Positions 1 through 5,616 of a stretch of DNA of 11,405 nt are shown one piece after another (the stretch's first letter is position 1; every line of letters starts with the position of its first letter). Where the stretch lies: the NCBI GenBank assembly GCA_039809365.1, contig JBDHUV010000020.1:1-11405 (forward strand), read 5' to 3'. The notes under the pieces were generated by a model, which was not told where the DNA came from, ran no database searches, and worked only from the letters and a program-made list of their open reading frames with translations. The DNA comes from JBDHUV01 sp039809365 (GTDB taxonomy: Bacteria; Patescibacteriota; Microgenomatia; Levybacterales; GWA1-39-11). The position numbers were made by a program, and so were the translations under genes.

Positions 1-84
1 CATAATCCCAAGACAAAGCGAAAGTATTGCTATGAGAGGATTTTTCTCATAGAACTTCTTAATTTTTTCTTGCATATTTCTCAT
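1..84 (-). CDS. N-terminus of an unknown membrane protein (partial)
   Basis: The minus strand opens with ATG at 84-82 and stays open for 28 codons to the window edge. It reads MRNMQEKIKKFYEKNPLI followed by a hydrophobic stretch (AILSLCLGIM). A short basic amphipathic start leading into a hydrophobic helix is typical of a signal anchor or first membrane segment with its N-terminus inside the cell. A TACAAT -10-like hexamer with an upstream TG (TGATACAAT) ends 6 nt before this ATG, which supports the start. A second in-frame ATG lies at codon 4. The gene is divergent from msrA. Too little is visible to name a family. Confidence is moderate that it is a real gene, because start, promoter and hydrophobic profile agree. 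Confidence 0.6.
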   Translation of the reverse strand, partial: MRNMQEKIKKFYEKNPLIAILSLCLGIM

Positions 85-109
85 TGCCTTATTGTATCAT
101 GGATATGAG
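85..109. promoter_or_regulatory. Divergent promoter region between the partial gene and msrA
   Basis: The whole gap between the two divergent ATGs is 25 nt. On the minus strand, positions 96-91 read TACAAT, 6 nt from the ATG at 84. On the plus strand, TATCAT at 95-100 lies 9 nt before the msrA ATG at 110. The two candidate -10 boxes overlap by two bases, so the two polymerases could not initiate at the same moment. No clear -35 box is seen for either direction. Confidence 0.45.
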
Positions 110-661
110 ATGGAAGTAGCTACGTTTGCAGGAGGATGTTTTTGGTGCACAGAAGCAGTATTTCAAAGACTAAAAGGAGTACAAAAAGTAACCTCAGGAT
201 ACTCGGGTGGACATATTTCTAATCCTTCCTATGATCAAGTAGTTAGCGGAAGAACAGGACATGCTGAGACACTCCAAATTGAATATGATCCACACACTAT
301 TTCATTTGAAGTATTAGTAGATATTTTCTTTGCTACTCATAACCCAACAACTTTGAATAGACAGGGGAATGACATAGGAACACAGTATCGCTCTGTTATT
401 TTTTATCATGATGAGAAACAGAAAAAAATAGCTCAAGAAAAAATTACAACACTTGAACTGGATAAAACGTTTAAAGATCCTATTGTTACAGAGATTGTAC
501 CTTTTGAAGATTTTTATCCTGCAGAGAAATATCACACAAATTATTATGAGAATAATAAAGATAAGCCGTACTGTACTTTTGTCATAACTCCTAAAGTAAG
601 CAAGTTATTATCAAAATATGCAGAGAGAGTAAAAGAGGAATATAAAGATATTTCTATTTAA
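110..661 (+). CDS. msrA: Peptide-methionine (S)-S-oxide reductase MsrA
   Basis: This enzyme reduces methionine-S-sulfoxide in proteins back to methionine using thioredoxin-type reductant, repairing oxidative damage in the cytoplasm. The 183-aa product starts MEVATFAGGCFWC, which holds the family signature GCFWCTE with catalytic Cys10. GHAE (50-53), GTQYRS (90-95) and a late Cys155 (KPYC) fit the family, and Cys155 or Cys13 is the likely resolving cysteine. I chose ATG 110 because the MsrA fold normally begins only a few residues before the GCFWC motif. A TTG 18 nt upstream would add six residues of no family character. No Shine-Dalgarno sequence is present. The length is normal and no MsrB domain is fused. 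Identification is secure. Confidence 0.95.
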   Translation: MEVATFAGGCFWCTEAVFQRLKGVQKVTSGYSGGHISNPSYDQVVSGRTGHAETLQIEYDPHTISFEVLVDIFFATHNPTTLNRQGNDIGTQYRSVIFYHDEKQKKIAQEKITTLELDKTFKDPIVTEIVPFEDFYPAEKYHTNYYENNKDKPYCTFVITPKVSKLLSKYAERVKEEYKDISI

Positions 662-732
662 ATTATTTGTGACATTTTATTTCTTGTATTTTTACTGGGA
701 AAATAATATCTGGAAATTGTAAAAGGTAATTC

Positions 733-1377
733 TTAAAGCTCTATATTCACCCCATCAAGCATCTGATTAAAATCTCCACGAGAAAAATTACGCAATGAAA
801 GCTCTTTTGCTACATCAAAAAATGCTATTGTCCTCCAGAGTAAAATATTTGGCTTATGTATTTCGCCAGGGCCAGTTATTCCTTGCATAATGAGTGAAAT
901 TTGAGTACCAAGCTCATCCACTCTCTGGATAAAAGACTTCACCGTTTGTGGAGGAGAAAATATTCCTCTTCTAGAAAAACCCGTTGGAAAATACGGACTA
1001 GATGAATAATCCGGTAATGCGGAAAAGGCTATTCTTGTATAATCAAATGCCTGGTGTGTCAATACGTCATCTGTACGAATACGCGCAAGTTCTTGACGAC
1101 GAACAAGTAATTCTTTATCCTCTGGACTAATTAAACCAAGGCGATCAATAGTATGAGGATACTGTAATATCCCAATCTGTGCACGTCTTAAAAAAGGAAG
1201 TGTAACATCACCTAATACATCCTGAATTTCACTTTTATCAAAAATATCATCAGTAAAATATAAATCGAGAGCATCGGATGTAACAATAGAAATCTTTGCA
1301 GGATCAGGAAGAAAATCTTTTTCGTTCACTATTTCAGATAACACTCTACTTGATAAAGGATACTCTGGATTTTCCAT
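733..1377 (-). CDS. Hypothetical protein, 214 aa, family not recognised
   Basis: I do not recognise this protein. It starts MENPEYPLSSRVLSEIV, lacks cysteine, has no membrane segment or signal peptide, and mixes acidic and basic residues, so a soluble cytoplasmic protein is likely. A proline- and serine-rich loop (about 122-143, LPDYSSSPYFPTGF) separates a mainly helical N-terminal half from a helical C-terminal half (about 144-206). No catalytic motif stands out. It converges on msrA with a 71-nt gap and is divergent from the 67-aa gene. A TAGAAT -10-like box ends 14 nt before the ATG and no Shine-Dalgarno sequence is seen. Codon use resembles its neighbours. That it is a gene is likely from its length and clean start; its function is unknown. 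Confidence 0.75.
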   Translation of the reverse strand: MENPEYPLSSRVLSEIVNEKDFLPDPAKISIVTSDALDLYFTDDIFDKSEIQDVLGDVTLPFLRRAQIGILQYPHTIDRLGLISPEDKELLVRRQELARIRTDDVLTHQAFDYTRIAFSALPDYSSSPYFPTGFSRRGIFSPPQTVKSFIQRVDELGTQISLIMQGITGPGEIHKPNILLWRTIAFFDVAKELSLRNFSRGDFNQMLDGVNIEL

Positions 1378-1391
1378 ATATAAGTTTTGGT

Positions 1392-1397
1392 ATTCTA
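1392..1397 (-). promoter_or_regulatory. Candidate -10 box of the 214-aa gene
   Basis: Read on the minus strand the hexamer is TAGAAT, ending 14 nt before the ATG at 1377. This would give a leader of only about 7 nt. No convincing -35 box was found. Confidence 0.3.
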
Positions 1398-1434
1398 TTA
1401 AAAATACATTGATTTAGCAAGCATTTACATAACA

Positions 1435-1443
1435 TGCTACAAT
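1435..1443 (+). promoter_or_regulatory. Extended -10 promoter (TGCTACAAT) of the 67-aa gene
   Basis: TGC followed by TACAAT forms an extended -10 element. Transcription would begin near 1450, leaving a leader of about 69 nt before the ATG at 1519. The same ten bases, ATGCTACAAT, recur on the minus strand upstream of the SerB-SerA gene (9128-9119), which supports this as the local housekeeping promoter form. Confidence 0.5.
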
Positions 1444-1457
1444 ACTGATATATGGAG

Positions 1458-1485
1458 TCAGCAAGATAACTGAATCTTGAACTGA
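1458..1485 (+). promoter_or_regulatory. Leader hairpin followed by a U-rich stretch
   Basis: TCAG-CAAGAT pairs with ATCTTG-CTGA around a 6-nt loop (AACTGA), with a two-base AA bulge on the 3' arm. This gives ten base pairs inside the 5' leader of the 67-aa gene. The following bases are U-rich (TTTCATTTTTGTATT), so the structure resembles a weak intrinsic terminator or attenuator placed before the ribosome-binding site. It could instead simply stabilise the transcript. Confidence 0.4.
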
Positions 1486-1500
1486 TTTCATTTTTGTATT

Positions 1501-1508
1501 GGGAGGAG
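1501..1508 (+). promoter_or_regulatory. Strong Shine-Dalgarno sequence of the 67-aa gene
   Basis: GGGAGGAG lies 10 nt before ATG 1519. It is the only strong ribosome-binding site in the window and decides the start of this small gene. Confidence 0.7.
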
Positions 1509-1518
1509 TGTAGCGAGT

Positions 1519-1722
1519 ATGCCGCGAAAAACTGGAGATGACCTAAATCTCAAAGGTTCTCCCCTCTCTACTGAATATCTTGATTGGCTTCAAGAGGAAG
1601 CTAATCGAGAGCATAAAGATTGGATAGAAAGGAATAGTAAAAAGAGAAATCTCCTCATCAGAGGAAAAGACAACAGACCAATCGAGGAGGAAAGGAAAAG
1701 AAAAGTAGGCATATTTGGCTAG
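1519..1722 (+). CDS. Small charged hypothetical protein, 67 aa
   Basis: I do not recognise this protein. It begins MPRKTGDDLNLKGSPLSTEY and is strongly hydrophilic, with many Lys, Arg, Glu and Asp residues, no cysteine and no membrane segment. Residues 16-40 can form a charged helix (STEYLDWLQEEANREHKDW), and the tail is basic (EEERKRKVGIFG). Such composition suits a nucleic-acid- or ribosome-associated small protein, but that is only a guess. It is a monocistronic unit on the strand opposite its neighbours. An extended -10, a 69-nt leader with a hairpin, a strong Shine-Dalgarno sequence, a TAG stop and a strong terminator 12 nt after the stop make a real expressed gene likely. A structured RNA that happens to carry an open frame is the alternative. 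Confidence 0.7.
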   Translation: MPRKTGDDLNLKGSPLSTEYLDWLQEEANREHKDWIERNSKKRNLLIRGKDNRPIEEERKRKVGIFG

Positions 1723-1734
1723 GATCCTTAGCAT

Positions 1735-1774
1735 GCGGTCCGTTGTTAGATGATCAAACATCGGACCGCTTTTC
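1735..1774 (+). terminator. Rho-independent terminator after the 67-aa gene
   Basis: GCGGTCCG (1735-1742) pairs perfectly with CGGACCGC (1762-1769), followed by TTTTC. The pairing continues inward, past a U-U mismatch, as TGTT/AACA, then past an A-A mismatch as GA/TC around a TGA loop. The hairpin thus spans 35 nt. This is the only GC-rich stem in the surroundings. The T-run lies on the plus-strand side only, so it terminates the 67-aa gene rather than the slipin gene coming from the other side. Confidence 0.85.
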
Positions 1775-1819
1775 TCATCAACAAATATATGTATATTTTA
1801 GGAAATAAGAGTAAGAAGA

Positions 1820-2572
1820 TTATTTTTTACCTATAAAACTTTCAAATGCACGAAGAATCTCAAGTGGAGTTACAAATACTACAGTGTTACTTTTATCTGC
1901 AGATAACTCACCCAATGTCTGGAGAGTTCTTAAATGGAGACCTCCTGTAGTTTTTGCAAGTAAATTAGCTGCATCAGAAATATTTTTTGCTGCTGCTTTT
2001 TCACCTTCTGCTCTAATAATAATTGCTCTTCTCTCTCTTTCTGCTTCAGCTTGGCGGGCGATTACTCTTTTCATTTCATCTGGGAGAAGAATATCTTTTA
2101 ATTCTACAGACTCAACAGTTACACCCCATACATCAGTAGTTTTATCAATAATGGTACCAATCCTATTTGCAACTTGTTCTCTTTTTGAAAGAAGATCATC
2201 TAATGTTGTCTCTCCAACAATATTTCTCATCGTGGTTTGTGCAAGTTGGGAAACTGCATAATAAAAATCTTCTACTTCAAGAACTGCCTTTTCTACTTCA
2301 GAGATACGGTAATAGATAACAGCATTAATTCTTGCAGAAACATTATCTTTTGTTATCGCTTCTTGATCAGGAACATCAACCGCTTTTACTCTAATATCTA
2401 CTTTTGTATATCCTTGGATTATTGGCCACACAATTCTCCATCCTGGTTCCATAATAGAGACATATTTACCAAACTGAAATTTTACTCCTCGTTCATATTG
2501 ATAAATCTGTTTTATAGACGCAAGAAGTACAAGAAGGAAAATACCTAAAATAGGAAGAATTACATACTCCAT
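1820..2572 (-). CDS. Slipin (stomatin-like SPFH/band 7 membrane protein)
   Basis: Slipins are membrane-anchored SPFH proteins that oligomerise and organise membrane microdomains. This 250-aa protein has one N-terminal membrane helix (about 3-22) and then the SPFH domain (about 25-200). Family features are YERGVKFQFGKY (26-37), PGWRIVWPIIQ (43-53), VDVPDQEAITKDNV (65-78) and the helix ARQAEAERERRAIIIRAEGE (172-191). The C-terminal end is a short helical tail. Length and order are normal for a bacterial slipin. The NfeD partner often found beside slipins is absent; its neighbours are the 75-aa protein and the 67-aa gene. A TATAAT box 6 nt before the ATG suggests its own promoter and a leaderless mRNA. 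Family assignment is secure, cellular role less so. Confidence 0.92.
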   Translation of the reverse strand: MEYVILPILGIFLLVLLASIKQIYQYERGVKFQFGKYVSIMEPGWRIVWPIIQGYTKVDIRVKAVDVPDQEAITKDNVSARINAVIYYRISEVEKAVLEVEDFYYAVSQLAQTTMRNIVGETTLDDLLSKREQVANRIGTIIDKTTDVWGVTVESVELKDILLPDEMKRVIARQAEAERERRAIIIRAEGEKAAAKNISDAANLLAKTTGGLHLRTLQTLGELSADKSNTVVFVTPLEILRAFESFIGKK

Positions 2573-2578
2573 ATTTTC

Positions 2579-2584
2579 ATTATA
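2579..2584 (-). promoter_or_regulatory. -10 box (TATAAT) of the slipin gene
   Basis: Perfect consensus TATAAT on the minus strand, ending 6 nt before the ATG. The transcript should start at or next to the A of the start codon. The -35 position is a plain T-rich run. Confidence 0.6.
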
Positions 2585-2601
2585 TCATAGGAAAAATACA
2601 G

Positions 2602-2623
2602 AAAAAATTAAAATGATAATTTT
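2602..2623 (-). terminator. Weak AT-only terminator candidate after the 75-aa gene
   Basis: On the minus strand AAAATTA and TAATTTT form a 7-bp stem with a 6-nt loop, followed by TT and C, just after the 75-aa stop codon. All pairs are A-T, so the stem is weak and may be chance in AT-rich DNA. Confidence 0.25.
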
Positions 2624-2628
2624 ACGAC

Positions 2629-2856
2629 TTAAGGAAGAGGGGCATGATTAGCAGAATCGAGTTGCTCCATAAGCATCTGATCTTTCATCTCAAGGATCTG
2701 AAGATTTGAGTTAGATTCCTGATATTTCATTCCTAAGAAAAAAGCGATTACCGGAACAACTAAAAGAAGAATCCAGGTAAGAACACGAGAGGTTGTTGTT
2801 GGTCGAGTGAGTACGTGGTATCTACTTTTTGTTGATTTTGTTTTTGCTTTAGCCAT
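2629..2856 (-). CDS. Small single-pass membrane protein, 75 aa
   Basis: The family is not recognised. The N-terminus is strongly basic (MAKAKTKSTKSRYHVLTRP), followed by one hydrophobic helix at about 24-43 (SRVLTWILLLVVPVIAFFLG) and a 30-residue polar tail rich in Gln, Glu, Asn and Met (LQILEMKDQMLMEQLDSA) that may be a short coiled helix. The positive-inside rule puts the basic end in the cytoplasm and the tail outside. It sits between DUF1003 and slipin genes on the same strand, with gaps of 50 and 56 nt. A TTGACA/TTATAT promoter ends 6 nt before its ATG. Its layout resembles a small anchor or partner subunit, but no partner can be named from sequence alone. Confidence 0.72.
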   Translation of the reverse strand: MAKAKTKSTKSRYHVLTRPTTTSRVLTWILLLVVPVIAFFLGMKYQESNSNLQILEMKDQMLMEQLDSANHAPLP

Positions 2857-2862
2857 ATATTT

Positions 2863-2892
2863 ATATAATCATATCTACAATTTTCTTGTCAA
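2863..2892 (-). promoter_or_regulatory. Promoter of the 75-aa gene (TTGACA, 18 nt, TTATAT)
   Basis: On the minus strand a perfect -35 TTGACA (2892-2887) is followed after 18 nt by TTATAT (2868-2863), which ends 6 nt before the ATG at 2856. An alternative -10, TATGAT at 2873-2868, has only a 13-nt spacer. This is the best two-box promoter in the window. Confidence 0.6.
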
Positions 2893-2906
2893 GATATCAC
2901 ACTACC

Positions 2907-3542
2907 TCATTTCTTTTTTTCATTTTCTATCTCAGCCAGTTCATCAACGACTACATGAGTTAACATATGTACTGGTTTTTTCAACATCTCAAGTGGGCCA
3001 GGAATTTGCGGATGGATTGGTTTATCAGCTCTATGAAGTTGATCTAAAATTGATTGTTCAATATTACCAGTATCAAGTTTCTTTAACATCTCTTCAAGTT
3101 CTTCATCTTTTTTCTTTATTCCCATGTGAGTACGCATTTCAGATAAAACCTGGAGAATTTTCGTAATCTCTTCTTCTGCAATCATATTTACTTTCATATT
3201 AACCTCATCTCTTACTGTTGCAATACTTGCTTGGCGATTCTGTGAAACTAACACAAAAATGGCAAGAAAAATTGCTTCAAGAGAAACAACCATGGTAAGA
3301 AGTCCAAAGGGGAACTCGTCATACACTGCAACACCAGGAATATTTCCAGTATTTACTAAAATCCACATGGTAAAGAAAAATACATGGAAAACAAGGAAAT
3401 AGGTAGAGCCACAAAATGTAGTCAATTTGTCTGAGATGCGAGTGAGAAACGATCGTTTTCTCAAAGATTTTGCTTCAAAAGATTTAAAAAATCTTTTTTT
3501 GGTTACCAATGGATTAGGAGGCACTTCAGTCTTGGCAGGCAT
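2907..3542 (-). CDS. DUF1003 family membrane protein
   Basis: This 211-aa protein matches my knowledge of the DUF1003 family, conserved bacterial membrane proteins without an agreed function. Two membrane helices are visible, about 46-63 (TYFLVFHVFFFTMWILV) and about 79-99 (GLLTMVVSLEAIFLAIFVL). The typical signature FPFGLL...SLEAIFL...FVLVSQNRQ (77-104) is present, including the SQNRQ after helix 2. The cytoplasmic C-terminal part is helical and charged. The last 40 residues (about 170-211) contain a proline-bearing linker and a second helix beyond the core domain. It lies 41 nt after the DUF2130 gene. A TTGCAA/TACAAT promoter with an 18-nt spacer ends 6 nt before the ATG. The gene ends with TGA, showing UGA is read as stop. 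Confidence 0.88.
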   Translation of the reverse strand: MPAKTEVPPNPLVTKKRFFKSFEAKSLRKRSFLTRISDKLTTFCGSTYFLVFHVFFFTMWILVNTGNIPGVAVYDEFPFGLLTMVVSLEAIFLAIFVLVSQNRQASIATVRDEVNMKVNMIAEEEITKILQVLSEMRTHMGIKKKDEELEEMLKKLDTGNIEQSILDQLHRADKPIHPQIPGPLEMLKKPVHMLTHVVVDELAEIENEKKK

Positions 3543-3548
3543 AGTATC

Positions 3549-3578
3549 ATTGTACCTCTGATTTTAATAATATTGCAA
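3549..3578 (-). promoter_or_regulatory. Promoter of the DUF1003 gene (TTGCAA, 18 nt, TACAAT)
   Basis: Minus-strand TTGCAA (3578-3573) and TACAAT (3554-3549) are separated by 18 nt. The -10 box ends 6 nt before the ATG at 3542, predicting a leaderless mRNA. Confidence 0.55.
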
Positions 3579-3583
3579 CCTAT

Positions 3584-4735
3584 TTACTGTGCAGTTCCGT
3601 CTTCTAACTCAAGAAGGTCAAGGCCTTTGATCTGAGAAAGTGAAGAACCAACTGTTCCTTGAATACTTCCAACAATACGAGCTGTACTTTTAAACATTCT
3701 ATCTATCTGCATCTCTCGCTGACTCCACAGTTTCTCATACGCTCTGCGTTCTCTTTCAATCTGCTCCTTCATAGAAGTATATACTTCCAAAGTTGCCTCT
3801 ATTTGTTGTCTAAACTCATGACTCGTAATATATGCGTAGAGTTGCTCTGCTTTCCCACCTTTACTTTGTGCCAAGAATTTCTCTCGTGCTACTTCAGTTA
3901 ACTTCTCTCTCAAAATCCGGGCAAGAGGAATAAAAAGATTGAAACTTACAACCCATACTCCATCTTTTACTCCCATCCCAGTCTCTGCTTCTTTCGGTAG
4001 TACTGTTGAGACTATTACAGGGATATGTGCTTTTTCTGCTCTCAAATCATCTTTTAATTTTCCAATCCACTCATCTGACCAAGCTTTTGTTCGTTTTGTT
4101 TCCCATAAAATAACACCGCACAAATTCCCATGACTTGTTTTAACAGTTTGGCGAATATCTGCACCTTTTACTCCTTTTTGTACAGGCTCAATATCATCAG
4201 TTGGAAATGCCAAGACAAGAGTCTGTTCTAAATCTAACTCAAGTACTTCTCCTTGTGTCTGCATACTTCCTTGTTGAGCTTTTCTTTGTGCATCATCAAG
4301 TGCTTTTTTTAGATCATTGATAACTTTATCTTTTTCCATCTCTTTTAAACGGAACTCTGTAGAGTACTGTTTCGTGATCTCTTCTTTTAGTGCATTTTGC
4401 ATCTGAGATATTTTTTTCTCCATCTCGAGCTCACGCTGTTCATCTTTTTCTTTTAATTCACGGATTGCTTTTGTTGCATCTAAAAGTTCTTCTTGGAGTT
4501 TTTTACTTCTTTCCCGCGCCTCTGCTGCTTCATTTTGTTTATCTTTGAGCTTTAACTCAATCTCTTCAGATATTTTCTTTGCTGCTTTTTCCTCTGCCTC
4601 CTTTTGAGCTGCAGCAATTTTTTCTTCTAATTCTTTTTTATGAGCTACTGAAAGTTCTTCTTTTAATTGGTGGGTAAATGCTTCAGATATTTCAATGTCT
4701 TTTCCGCAATGAGTACATTTAATGAAGTTTTGCAT
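3584..4735 (-). CDS. DUF2130 protein: CxxC motif, coiled coil, nuclease-like domain
   Basis: The 383-aa protein fits the DUF2130 family, which combines a coiled coil with a predicted restriction-endonuclease-like fold. It starts with a CTHCG pair (Cys7, Cys10) that could be half of a zinc site, followed by a long charged coiled coil (about 22-155) rich in Glu, Lys and Gln. The conserved core follows (about 163-290) with GADIRQTV (191-198) and GVILWETKRTKAWSDEW (207-223). Asp193, Glu212 and Lys214 line up as a possible D...ExK active site. A second helical stretch (about 300-350) ends the protein. No experimental role is known to me; cleavage or binding of DNA is inferred from the fold. A TATAAT box lies 9 nt before the ATG. 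There is no methylase or other restriction partner nearby. Confidence 0.87.
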   Translation of the reverse strand: MQNFIKCTHCGKDIEISEAFTHQLKEELSVAHKKELEEKIAAAQKEAEEKAAKKISEEIELKLKDKQNEAAEARERSKKLQEELLDATKAIRELKEKDEQRELEMEKKISQMQNALKEEITKQYSTEFRLKEMEKDKVINDLKKALDDAQRKAQQGSMQTQGEVLELDLEQTLVLAFPTDDIEPVQKGVKGADIRQTVKTSHGNLCGVILWETKRTKAWSDEWIGKLKDDLRAEKAHIPVIVSTVLPKEAETGMGVKDGVWVVSFNLFIPLARILREKLTEVAREKFLAQSKGGKAEQLYAYITSHEFRQQIEATLEVYTSMKEQIERERRAYEKLWSQREMQIDRMFKSTARIVGSIQGTVGSSLSQIKGLDLLELEDGTAQ

Positions 4736-4744
4736 TGTTGAGAC

Positions 4745-4750
4745 ATTATA
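4745..4750 (-). promoter_or_regulatory. -10 box (TATAAT) of the DUF2130 gene
   Basis: Perfect TATAAT on the minus strand, 9 nt before the ATG at 4735. A weak TTTAAA lies 17 nt further upstream (4773-4768). The leader would be 0-3 nt and no Shine-Dalgarno sequence is present. Confidence 0.5.
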
Positions 4751-4808
4751 CTCTCCTAGGCATTTTGTTTAAAGACTTATAGTATAAACCGCTCTTTTCT
4801 TGTGCGTG

Positions 4809-5582
4809 TTATCTTGCTTCAGGAGGAAGCGGAGAAGATGATCGAAGATTAAATTTAAGCATTCCATCAACAAGCAAGATAGTAAGTATGCTAAGAATAA
4901 CTACACCTATTACTGCTGTCCAACCTATTCCTGCAAAAAAGCTTGTTGGATCAAATAGCTCTGTAGGGTTATCACTGGATATCGAAGACGCAAAACTAGT
5001 AATAATAGTGTATGGAATAACAAAAACACTGCTTAACCCTCCAAGGACAATACCTAAAAGTCCACCTACTGCATATGCTGTTCCAATAATTACAGAAACA
5101 AATCTGACAAAAAATATGGCAATTATTTCAAGTACTACAAGAACTGCAATGTGTCTTATTATCGTATCTTTTATATACGGGATCATCTCATCCTTCATAA
5201 ACTCTTTCCTATCTTCTTCATATTGCTTTAAATCCTTTTGGTACTGGTCATATGAAGAGTCTGGATACATCTGTTGAATAGAGGTACCTGTTTGTGCAGG
5301 AACAATAGCTCCTGACGCAGAGCCTGCAATAGGAAATGTTTGAGCAGGAGCTGATTGAGGAGCAACAGGGGGAACTACCATTGGTTCAGTTGCTCTATTA
5401 AGAAAAGATGAAGCAGAAGTGTCTTCTACAGGCATACTGTATGGATATGTATTTGGAGTCTCTGGATATTTTGGACGTTCTGGACCTTCAGGAGCAGGGA
5501 AGTATGCAATGTGAAGACTAAATACTGCGATAATAATGAGGAAAGAAAGAGTAAGACCAAAGCAGACTGAGAAAAGTTTCAT
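4809..5582 (-). CDS. Unknown multi-pass membrane protein with a proline-rich outer segment
   Basis: The family is not recognised. From ATG 5582 the product is 257 aa. A signal-anchor helix (about 5-27) is followed by a Pro-, Ala- and Ser-rich low-complexity stretch (28-110), a charged helix (about 112-138, YDQYQKDLKQYEEDRKEFMK) and then three or four hydrophobic segments (about 144-163, 165-188, 216-238). The last segments are glycine-rich (GGLLGIVLGGL). The short tail ends in prolines. A TTG at 5603 in the same frame would add seven residues, but the hydrophobic start MKLFSVCFGLTLSFLIII argues for ATG. TATAAT at 5611-5606 precedes it, with no Shine-Dalgarno sequence. It lies 34 nt after the peroxiredoxin stop codon. 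A scaffold or envelope role is possible but unsupported. Confidence 0.75.
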   Translation of the reverse strand: MKLFSVCFGLTLSFLIIIAVFSLHIAYFPAPEGPERPKYPETPNTYPYSMPVEDTSASSFLNRATEPMVVPPVAPQSAPAQTFPIAGSASGAIVPAQTGTSIQQMYPDSSYDQYQKDLKQYEEDRKEFMKDEMIPYIKDTIIRHIAVLVVLEIIAIFFVRFVSVIIGTAYAVGGLLGIVLGGLSSVFVIPYTIITSFASSISSDNPTELFDPTSFFAGIGWTAVIGVVILSILTILLVDGMLKFNLRSSSPLPPEAR

Positions 5583-5605
5583 TCTTATACCAGTATCTTG
5601 CAAAG

Positions 5606-5611
5606 ATTATA
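5606..5611 (-). promoter_or_regulatory. -10-like TATAAT before the membrane protein gene
   Basis: Minus-strand TATAAT overlaps the last codons region of the peroxiredoxin gene by proximity only, and ends 23 nt before ATG 5582. A start near 5599 would give a leader of about 17 nt. A second box, GATACT at 5597-5592, ends 9 nt before the ATG and would fit the leaderless layout of the neighbours. Confidence 0.35.
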
Positions 5612-5616
5612 TCTTG

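Noticed and set aside
662..732. Terminator between the convergent msrA and 214-aa genes
   Set aside because: Only a short AT stem around ATTTT/AAAAT is visible, with no GC pairs and no consistent T-run; not supportable.
1735..1774. Terminator acting also on the slipin gene
   Set aside because: The hairpin is symmetrical, but on the minus strand it is followed by a mixed sequence without a T-run, so only plus-strand termination is supported.
1450..1775. Possibility that the 67-aa unit is tmRNA, RNase P RNA, 6S or SRP RNA
   Set aside because: I looked for the conserved ends and cores of these RNAs (for example a tRNA-like acceptor or the GAGGAAAGTC element) and did not find them. A small protein gene with a Shine-Dalgarno sequence fits better.
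1884..2261. Open frame of 125 aa on the plus strand
   Set aside because: It is antisense to the slipin gene, whose protein has clear family motifs. The plus-strand reading is a shadow with no recognisable features or start signals.
2907..2909. UGA recoded as glycine, as in some CPR groups
   Set aside because: TGA ends the DUF1003, peroxiredoxin and aminotransferase genes at sensible family lengths, and no in-frame TGA is needed inside any gene.
3584..4735. Part of a restriction-modification or other defence island
   Set aside because: No methylase, helicase, toxin or other defence gene lies nearby; the neighbours are ordinary membrane and metabolic genes.
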